From Alopecurus myosuroides (lineage: Eukaryota; Streptophyta; Magnoliopsida; Poales; Poaceae), in the NCBI GenBank assembly GCA_028641055.1, contig CM054058.1, forward strand, positions 239,430,187 through 239,494,186: a stretch of 64,000 nt of DNA, read 5' to 3'. Of this stretch, positions 56,527 through 64,000 are shown one piece after another (the first letter of the stretch is position 1; the number at the start of each line of letters is the position of its first letter). A program made the translations under genes and the position numbers. The notes beneath the pieces were generated by a model. That model ran no database searches, had not been told where the DNA came from, and worked only from the letters and a program-made list of their open reading frames with translations.

Positions 56527-58026
56527 TGACCCACAAGTATAGGGGGTGTATCGTAGTACTTTCGATAAATAAGAGTGTCGAACCCAACAAGGAGCAGAAG
56601 GTGTTGACAAGCAGTTTCGATGAAGGAATAACTGTAAATACTGAAAGATAGATTTGTAGGTGTTTTTGATATTGCAGATAAATAAAGTGCGAGTAAATAA
56701 ATGCAGTAATAATAATTGCAGCAAGTGTCCCAATCCTTTCTTCAGCAAAGGACAAGCCGGTGGGTTCATTTATGATTAACAAACATTCTCGAGGACACAC
56801 GGGAGGTTTCTGTCAAGTTCTTTTTTTCCATGCAGCTGAATAATGTTAAGTATCTTGATAAGTGTTATGTGGATGAACCTATGCTAATGTACCGTCCCAT
56901 CCAATACTAATACATACTTGTGATTATACCCCTTGCAAGCATCCGCAACTACAAGAAAGTAATTCAGAAATAAATCTAATCACAACTTTAAACTCCGGGA
57001 TCCTACGCTCCCTCGTGTAATGGTTTCCTAACGGGGGTTTAGGTTTCTGTCACTCCGGCAACCCCACAATTAGTAGCCAAATACACGATGCATTCCCCTA
57101 TGCCCATAAATGGTGAAGTATCATGTAGTCGACGTTCACATGACACCACTAGGAGAATAACACCACAACTTAAATATCAAACATTAAATATTACTCAACA
57201 TTACTTCACTACTAACAACTTGACTTCTCCCATGTCCTCAAGAACAACACGAACTACTCACAAGACATCATATGGATCATAATCAGAGGTGATATAATGG
57301 ATGATAGCAATCTTGTCATAAAGTGCAAACACCAATAAATCTCACAAGCATCAACTACTAACAAGTAATCCACACCGGGAGAGAGATCTAATGTAAAACA
57401 ACGATAGAGACCCCTAATTGTTACAACTAGATGACGGGGGGTGATGAGGGTGATGGTGATGATGATGACGATCTTGATGATGCCCGGAGTGATGACAGTG
57501 ACGATGGCGGTGATTTCCCCTCTCCGGAGAGGAATTTCCCCGGCAGATTTCTCTCTGCCAGACAGTTTTTCTCTCTCGGGTGTTTTCTGCCCCGAAGCGG
57601 CGGCGGAATAATTCTTCGACGATGGTATGAGGCTTAGGGTTCCCTCGGGGCTAAGTACGCCAAAAATATCCACCAGGGGTGGCTAGGGTGGCCAAACCAC
57701 CTGGTGGCGCGGCCCGGGGGGGGGGGGAGGGCGCCACCTCATGGTGTGGGCCCCTGGTGGCCCCCCTCTGGCTCTCCTTCTGGATGGACTCCTCCTCTGG
57801 ACTTCTAAGACGCCCCGGATGTCCCCCTTCTTCTTCTGATCTTCGAAAATATGGTATCTTGACGGTCCCTTTTCCATCAGATTTCTGGTCCCCGTGTTTA
57901 TTCTCCAAAAATTATGAAACATGCAAAATAAGATAAAATAACATAAAGGATGCATCATAACATGAAATATATCAATGAATAACAGATAATTATGATATAA
58001 AATAGTGATGCAAAATGGTCATATCA
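56527..58026 (-). repeat. Element D 5' LTR
   Basis: 1500 bp, minus strand TGATATGACCATTTTGC...TTGTGGGTCA. Matches the 3' LTR. The copy carries a run of 13 G at about 57717-57729 and the GAT/CAT-rich stretch at 57433-57515. Confidence 0.88.
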
Positions 58027-59399
58027 CCTACCATTCCCTCATCGGAAATAGTTCTCTCTTCCCTATAACAATGCACTCAATTTTGTTGAAAGAACAATGC
58101 GCTCATGGATGATGCTTAGTTACATCAGATTTGTCTATTTTGTTGTCCCAGAAAAATAGGCTGCCTCTTTGTAAGGGCAACACAAAGCAGTAGATGTGCA
58201 ACTCGAGAAAACATTGTATGTATGATGACACAATGTATATCGTGCCCAAGCGGAAAGATAAGAAGAAAAACAAAAGAACAAGAGAAAGCAATAACACAAA
58301 AGAACACATATATTAGAACAAAATAGTATAAACATGTACGCCCTCTGTATCAAAATATAATATGTTTTACCGTTTTCTAGACAAAATATATCTAGACATG
58401 TTTTAGTGCAAGATATACAGGAATCTACACATTAAAACATGTCTAGATACGTTTTGTCTAGATAATGTTAAAACATGTTATATTTTGACACACAGGGAGT
58501 ATATGAGTACAGGCTAATTACAAGTGGGCCACAATGCACCAAGGTAAAAAGCCAAGAAAGGGAAGGACCTGAATAAAGGGCATCACAATGATGAGGTCTA
58601 TGATCAAGGTCTCCCCAACCGAAGCCCAAACCCCCAATAGCCAACGCCCTGCAAAAAAGACACATTGAACCTAGATGTCTTAACTTACCGAACCAAACCA
58701 TCAGTAATAAATAAATGCACTTTGTTTAAGAAGAGACCAATAAACAACGAGATAATTGGTCAAATATATTACAATTTCAGTATAAATCATATATAGGTGA
58801 ATGCACTAAATATAAATCTATAATACAGGCACTCGATATTCTTCAATCATAACTTGTAAAATATGAGCAACACTTGAAGACAAATAACCATAATTTAAAC
58901 TAAACATTTGCAGTTTTGAAAATCTACACATAAGAAGCTAAATAGAAATAGGCCTACAACTTCATGGTTCTTTATTTGTAGATATACACAACATGCTACG
59001 TATAACCCCATTAGACCCGCGGGATCACATGCTTATGTGAATAAGCCGTGTTTCGTCCAGCTCGACAAAGTGACCCATGCTCTGCTGGGTCATATGATCC
59101 TTTTTTTTGTTGCGTCCCCAAGGAAAAGTTGTGATCCTTCTCCCGATTTTTTTCTAGAAACTTAGGTTTTGATTTAGACGTCACTCTAAATTATAGCACT
59201 ATCTGAACCCAATATCTCATCAATCATACTACAAGCTGTGACTTTGATAACTTGCTTGCAAGTCATTCTATTGACTGCGTTCCCCAACTATGGTGCTGTG
59301 TTAGTTAATACTATATTTTTCCCAACTAAAAGCATTTGAAGATTGATTTCATTAGTACGATTATTTAAACAATTCACATATCATAACAAACATAATCTC
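58027..59399. other. Host sequence, segment 3, proximal
   Basis: Not a recognisable retroelement. Holds a Stowaway MITE. The minus strand at about 58640-58510 reads a hydrophobic stretch (IDLIIVMPFIQVLPFLGFLP) behind TTTTTTGCAG, possibly an exon or chance. Confidence 0.45.
58339..58499. mobile_element. Stowaway MITE 3
   Basis: 161 bp, CGCCCTCTGTATCAAAATAT...ATATTTTGACACACAGGGAG, flanked by TA at 58337-58338 and 58500-58501. Internal TCTAGACA copies extend the inverted repeat. Confidence 0.9.
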
Positions 59400-60880
59400 A
59401 AATACTAAGGCGCAACGACATCACCGTAGATCCTATAGATTGGTGGCACATATATGAATATTGAATTATAGAGTTTATTCCACCATTCTTCTTCTTCAAC
59501 ACTGCAACCATTTGGACAGTACCAACAGAAGTGAACACTTTCGGTTGGCTATGTACAAAATATCTAAATAGTGTTAGTAAAGTTAACTTGAGGGCTGCAC
59601 TTACCAACAGATTGTTATGTAGAGAGTATAACTCCAAGACAAGAAATAAATTTTAAGAGGGCATAACCAATTACTTATCATGTCTAATTTGTCACCCATA
59701 AGCTATACTCTCGAGACTTTGCCTCGAGGCATTATTTTCCAAGTCTAGCAACTAATTTCGTTGAGTCAGAACTCCATTTTAGTAGAACTTGTATCGCTTC
59801 AGACTGCATTCTTTAGACAACACTATTCACTGAATATAACAATGTATTGTGTAGCAAAAAAAAGCCACTCATTGCCATGAGAATGTGTAATGGTTCGTTG
59901 CAAAAAAGAAGATCACTTACTGGCTAGACTTTACTCCACATCTAGCTCCTCCATATACTGTCATTTGGGATTAATGCAGGCAAAAGCAAAATCTCTAATC
60001 CAATAATTTTAGAAACATGTGCTATCAGCTAGGATATTTTTTCCCATCACCAAATTGACTTGGTAAGAAAGTAAACAATCAAATAACCATCAACGCTGGT
60101 AGATGTCGTCAAAATTTCAGAGCACATAAACACAATAGGTTGCATAACCCAGTTCTATCCATTAAGAAGCGGACCCGGGTAGAAGGCTATGCTTATCTTG
60201 AGCATGACCTCCACTGAACCAGAGATGAAGACGAGAACCACTTGACACTCTTCTTTGCTGGCTTCTTCGCATTCCATTCTATCTAGGATATCATTCCCGC
60301 CATGACGACCCATGGCCTCCATAAGTGTGTAAATCAAGCCAACCTTATTTGGTAACTTACATACCCGACCTCCTGTTCAACCCACCAATTTCTGATTGCC
60401 AACTTTAAGTATTTTTTTAAACGGAAAATTTTGGTGGAAATGTTCTATTAGCACCTGGCTTTTAATCTGCTTATTCTTATATACTTAACCCACAGTGTTG
60501 AGAACTTAGACCTTACTTGTTTGATAGAACAATACAATCAAGTTTTGAAGGCATGACGAAAGTGGACAATTGTGAAATCTGGAAGTTACAAACGTTTGAA
60601 CTGAAGGTTATTGAAGATTACTACAGGAAATTGGCGTAGAACTTACTTGCAACATCTGTGGATTTATAGATTTTGCATTTCAGCCCTCCTAAACTCCTGC
60701 CCTGACTTTGACTAACACGGTGAATCCCTTCACGCCATCCACGCACCTCATTAGCTGCAGCTGCCGCCAATAGCCCCCTCAAGTTGAGGATGAAATCTGC
60801 ACATCTCCACCGTGGAGGCAGTCTTCGGATCGAATGCCACATTCTCATCGTTCTTAGCAAAACGTGGGAGCAAAACAATC
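59400..60880 (-). pseudogene. Gene-like minus-strand region with candidate exons
   Basis: Three stretches look coding with splice-like borders. 59400-59630: TTATACTCTC... ends at donor TTG|GTAAGTG, and the next stretch, behind acceptor TTGTACATAG, reads VHFCWYCPNGCSVEEEEWWN and ends YRIYGDVVAP with a stop. 60155-60350: LIYTLMEAMGRHGGNDILDR and CQVVLVFISGSVEVMLKISI. 60650-60860: LRGLLAAAAANEVRGWREGI, ending at GCAA|GTAAGT. I recognise none of these. They could be parts of one gene or unrelated captured fragments; stops in the third argue for decay. Confidence 0.35.
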
Positions 60881-60959
60881 ACCTTAGATGAGCCCAACAT
60901 ATGTAAAGAAACCCAAACGGATTCTGATAGACAATTAGACGCCAGGATTCAAGAATTAC

Positions 60960-61225
60960 CTATGGGTAGAGAAAGAGCACAAATAGGACTGGCTTGGGAA
61001 CCATGGCGAGCCTCTCCTTGTTGAGCTCGTAGACCTCGCAGAACCCCACGACGTCGGGTACTCCAATCCCCACGTGAACTGCAGACAACCGTATAATAGT
61101 GGGGCGGTCAGCCAGAAAGGGAGCGGTCAAGGCGAAACCCTGGGAAATATATACCGGAAGCCAGAAGGGGAGAGGATATGTGTACCTTGTTCATGTCGTT
61201 ACCGTTGCTATCTTTCACCTAGGCT
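60960..61225 (-). pseudogene. Ubiquitin C-terminal hydrolase (UCH, peptidase C12) N-terminal fragment
   Basis: Exon 61078-60960 (minus) lies between acceptor CTGCAG and donor G|GTAATT. It encodes VVGFCEVYELNKERLAMVPK followed by PVLFVLFLYP. This matches the start of UCH-L3-type enzymes (FVWGLGV...EFCDVYGLD...MVPKPVLAVLFLYP), which release ubiquitin from small adducts. One base is missing in the FTWGLG part (frameshift), and a TAG ends the exon. Upstream, SNGNDMNK|GTACAC (to 61186), separated by a 107-bp GT-AG intron, matches the end of exon 1 at the conserved intron position. The catalytic Cys exon is not seen. It is an unprocessed gene fragment, not a retrocopy. Confidence 0.65.
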
Positions 61226-61700
61226 ATGGCCACAAAAATCTGACGGTGCGATGAAGAGGGGCTGAAGATGGCAGAGACTCCTCGTCTCGTAGCAGCACCA
61301 TGGCAGAGCAGGTGGATGCGCTACTTCTACTGCTCCTTGTCGGCATGATGGCGTGCCGACGCGCCAGCCGCGTACAAATACGGGGGTGATGCGCTCATCG
61401 TTGCTGCTGCAGATGGGGGCGGAGCTGCGTCGGCTGACACGTCCGAAGAAGAGGGCGGAGCTTCGGCGCCATGGGGTGGCGGCTAGGGTTCCGGTGTAGT
61501 GGCGGTGGTGATGGAGGAGGAAAAATAGAGAGATGAGGGGAAGTTTCGTTCCGTCACGCGCTCGCTCTTTTACGTTTTTCCATCGGCCGGCCCAAAATTT
61601 CCATGCGAGCCCAATTACTGAGCGATAAAATGACCAAACGCCAAAACGAAGAAGAAAACGAGTCAATGAGGGCCACGTGTACACGCGCAGTGGGGCGGCA
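61226..61700 (-). promoter_or_regulatory. Promoter and leader-like region of the UCH-like fragment
   Basis: Minus strand: a TGGGCC-type site in GGGCCGGCC (about 61590), a C/T-rich leader, and a telo-box AACCCTAGCCGCC (61490-61478) before ATGGCGCCGAAG (61472). The next frame, APPSSSDVSADAAPPPSAAA, is open but ends in stops. Resembles a housekeeping-gene 5' end. Confidence 0.4.
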
Positions 61701-62976
61701 GGTCCTTCGGGATTAGCTTGTTTAGATTTTTTTTGTCCTTCTTACCAAATTTCTTGTTTTCCCTCAACAACAACAGCAACAAATTACAATTTTCCCCGTG
61801 AGAACACTGATTGCTCTCAACGATGGCCCTCTCTAAGAATCTCCGCTCTCTCCTTGTGTGGGGCTCTTTTGATTTGGAGGAAACATGGAGGAAATGTTAA
61901 AGGTTAGAAAATTCACTCCTTTGATTTATAGCAATGGTGGCATTTTGGTGGCCGACCATGCTTTTGGATACACCGACGAAAGCTTGGGTTTTCCGGTTTT
62001 ATTTTCATGTCCATAACGCTGGTATTTTCAGTCAAAATAAAAGCACGCTGCTATTTTTTTTTTGAGCTAATAAAGCACGCTGCTATTTGCTGTGCATTGT
62101 GGCATCGGACCAAAACAAAGGCACGGGCCATTTGCACCGGGCCAAAGCCTGGTTTGCAAGTCCAGTGGAAATGGCCCCCTTCACGGAGACGTATGGCATT
62201 GGGCCGCTACTCTTGCGACGCAGCCCGCAAGGCAGGACCGTGTGCAATAATGCAGCGCACTACGATAGCAGGAGAGACCCGATAACGACGCGTTCCGTTT
62301 CCCCACTCGCCTCCGGCACCAACCTCCTCAACACGCAAGCGCGGCCGCAGACACTGGCACCTGGACCCACCATATCGGCGTCGCCGTCACGCACGTTCCT
62401 CACATTGGTCGAGAATGACTGACAGGTGTGGTCACGACGCAACCCCGAACGAGTGGACCCACACGTCACGGAGGCAAAGTGGAGCCACGCATCCAGATAC
62501 TTCTGCGCCCCCTCGACCCCGCATCACGCGCGATTCACAAAGAGGAGGAGAAAGAGCCCTCTCCTTAAATACATTAGAGATCCCAAAAGTTGTACACTAG
62601 GTGCAAATTAGTCCCACTACTTGTAAAATGGGGTGAGGTGGTCCTAATAGTTGTCCACTAGGTACAAAATAGTCCCAAATGAATCTGTTGCCGACACGTG
62701 GCAGAATTATTTTGTGAAAAGACCCCTATACAATTTCCGAATTACTTAGTGCTGCTGACCGCAGGAATCCCACGTGTCAGAGGGAGAGGCAAAATACCGA
62801 AATGATAGGGTCGGTGGAGTTTCGAACATTGGACCTCGAACCGTTCAGCCCACCACCATAGCCAAAGAAGCAGATGCGCTCTTATGTTTGATAACCACCC
62901 TGAGGCTTTCTTAATCCATACAAGTACGCATCGTTACTACCGAATGTGTACCACGTGTGTCCATAGCCGATAGAGA
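61701..62976. other. Host intergenic sequence
   Basis: No gene supported. It shows a short direct repeat AAGCACGCTGCTATTT (62041-62056 and 62073-62088), a GC-rich promoter-like stretch (62280-62580) and a 61-bp-period duplication (62589-62677). ACGT-core sites follow (CACGTGG at 62695, CACGTGTC at about 62772). Confidence 0.5.
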
Positions 62977-63143
62977 CAGGGGCGGACCCAAGAAGAGCTG
63001 AGTGGGGGCCTAGGCCCCCACTCAAATTTGGTAAATCCTTCTATGGTATGAAGAAAAATATTTGAAAATATCGAATTTGCTATAGATTTGCCCCCAGTCA
63101 AGCTTTGTGCCCCCACTAAATGTATTCTCTGGGTCCGCCACTG
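62977..63143. mobile_element. hAT-type MITE
   Basis: 167 bp with terminal inverted repeats CAGGGGCGGACCCA and TGGGTCCGCCACTG, and a perfect 8-bp target duplication GATAGAGA (62969-62976 and 63144-63151). Non-autonomous, no coding part. Confidence 0.92.
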
Positions 63144-63511
63144 GATAGAGACTTGGTCAAATCGTCCACTTTTTAATAATCAGTTATTTGATATGTCCAA
63201 TTTCTTTCATAAATTTTTGGATTTAATTAACCATTAAGCAGTAATATTTACTTGGAATTATTTTGTACGTATATTAAATATCGCTCTCTTGAGATCTTTG
63301 GAAACCCCGGTAAATTTTTTATTGGGTGTTGTGAAAAATTGTATTTATTAATATAATGGTCATAAGTTACATGACTATATAAATGAAAATTTTAGTTCTA
63401 CTAAAGTACTCATGAATAATATTATGAACATTCAAATTTGTATAAGATGTCATTGATTTCAGTGTATTAGAGTACCAATTCGTCTGCGAGTGTTAAACTC
63501 ACTACCTTTTA
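63144..63511. other. AT-rich host sequence
   Basis: Nothing recognisable between two MITEs; no open frame with support. Confidence 0.5.
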
Positions 63512-63767
63512 GGTGCGCTTGGATTAGCGGTTTTTAGGCAATACGACCTGAACTTTTCGATTGTAACTATTCCTAGTATTAGCGTTTGGTTGGCAGTTTT
63601 TTTCGTCCCTCCGTATTTCTCGTCGCTAGTTTCCTTCCCCTGCGCGCGTGTATATTTTACGGACCATCTGAGGTCCGACTAAAATCCCGCAGTTTTGATG
63701 GGGCACAACAATATTGGGCCGTAAATCTCCACGGATCGGATAATAAAACTGCAATCCAAGCGGACCC
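63512..63767. mobile_element. PIF/Harbinger-type MITE
   Basis: 256 bp with termini GGTGCGCTTGGATT and AATCCAAGCGGACC (inverted, few mismatches) and TTA at both sides (63509-63511 and 63768-63770), the target size of PIF/Harbinger elements. Confidence 0.8.
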
Positions 63768-64000
63768 TTAAATGTCAGCCAAAAAAACAATCAGAAGAAA
63801 TAGATAATTTTATGAATAAGAATTATACTCACTGCTTTTAAATAACACATGGAATTTTCGTGTGACAGTTTGAAACCAAAGTGATTTGGCACGTATTGTA
63901 TGTTTAAGCGTCTGTCCAGCTATGGACACAATTACGTGTGAGGTACTGTATATTACAGTGCCGATTCAACTGTTTGGCTATCACGTTTGTGCATCATTGG
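63768..64000. other. Window end, no feature
   Basis: AT-rich; nothing recognised. Confidence 0.5.

Larger units (their letters stand above)
45880..58026 (-). mobile_element. Element D: Athila-type Ty3 retrotransposon, decayed
   Basis: Minus strand: 5' LTR 58026-56527, primer site 56512-56495, gag, protease, RT, RNase H, integrase, a small additional ORF, a non-coding region, polypurine tract and 3' LTR 47373-45880. Flanks GCTAC (45875-45879) and CCTAC (58027-58031) agree at four of five bases. It carries the insertions E (49404 to about 51010) and a Stowaway MITE (52456-52558). All coding parts are broken. Confidence 0.88.

Noticed and set aside
57717..57729. Run of 13 G in the D 5' LTR
   Set aside because: Homopolymer expansion or sequencing artefact; the 3' LTR has a normal sequence at the same place.

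Overview
This window is plant nuclear DNA from a grass, most likely a Triticeae species (wheat, Aegilops, barley or rye). I infer this from the long Ty3 LTRs opening with TGATACGTC, a BARE/Angela-like Copia LTR, a SIRE/Maximus-type Copia element, a DUF7597-type LINE ORF1 and Stowaway MITEs. I see no bacterial or phage genes, rRNA, tRNA or CRISPR. About 90% of the window is transposable elements nested inside one another. I see no host gene that is clearly intact.

Layout, left to right. 1-5011 is the 3' part of an Athila/Sabrina-type Ty3 element: a gag-protease fragment, a 2.7 kb non-coding region and the 3' LTR. It sits in the 5' leader of a minus-strand Copia element, of which only the leader fragment, primer site and 5' LTR remain in view (5012-6765). 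That Copia in turn sits in the start of LINE ORF2. The minus-strand LINE runs from 22249 to 6766. Its ORF1 is split by a complete 11.9 kb SIRE/Maximus-type Copia element (8560-20503, target duplication GCGGG). The Copia element has an intact gag, a broken pol and an additional, apparently spliced ORF downstream of pol. A lone minus-strand Ty3 LTR (22250-23633) closes this block.

From 23634 on, a low-copy-looking host sequence appears in three pieces (23634-24192, 45251-45879 and 58027-64000), separated by two insertions. Element A (24193-45250, target duplication CCTAC) is a Ty3 element without a recognisable pol. It contains element B, a related Ty3 with a different LTR 3' half. B contains element C, a Tekay/Del-like chromovirus relic with 3.55 kb LTRs. 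A deletion later fused B to A's 3' LTR. Element D (45880-58026, minus strand) is an Athila-type Ty3 element with decayed gag, protease, RT, RNase H and integrase, plus a small additional ORF behind an internal TATA box. A truncated element E and a MITE are inserted in D.

The last 6 kb holds three MITEs and a degraded minus-strand gene-like region. That region includes an intron-containing fragment of a UCH-type (peptidase C12) ubiquitin C-terminal hydrolase.

How the parts relate: the retroelements are mutually parasitic rather than a pathway. Elements A and B, and the fragment at 1-5011, share the same 3' non-coding module and LTR promoter half but differ in coding content. This suggests that proteins from elsewhere act on shared RNA signals. 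The most interesting signals are the spliced additional ORF of the Copia element with its GGAGGCTCC repeat arrays, the conserved non-coding motifs of the Ty3 elements, and the TATA-ORF3 module of element D.
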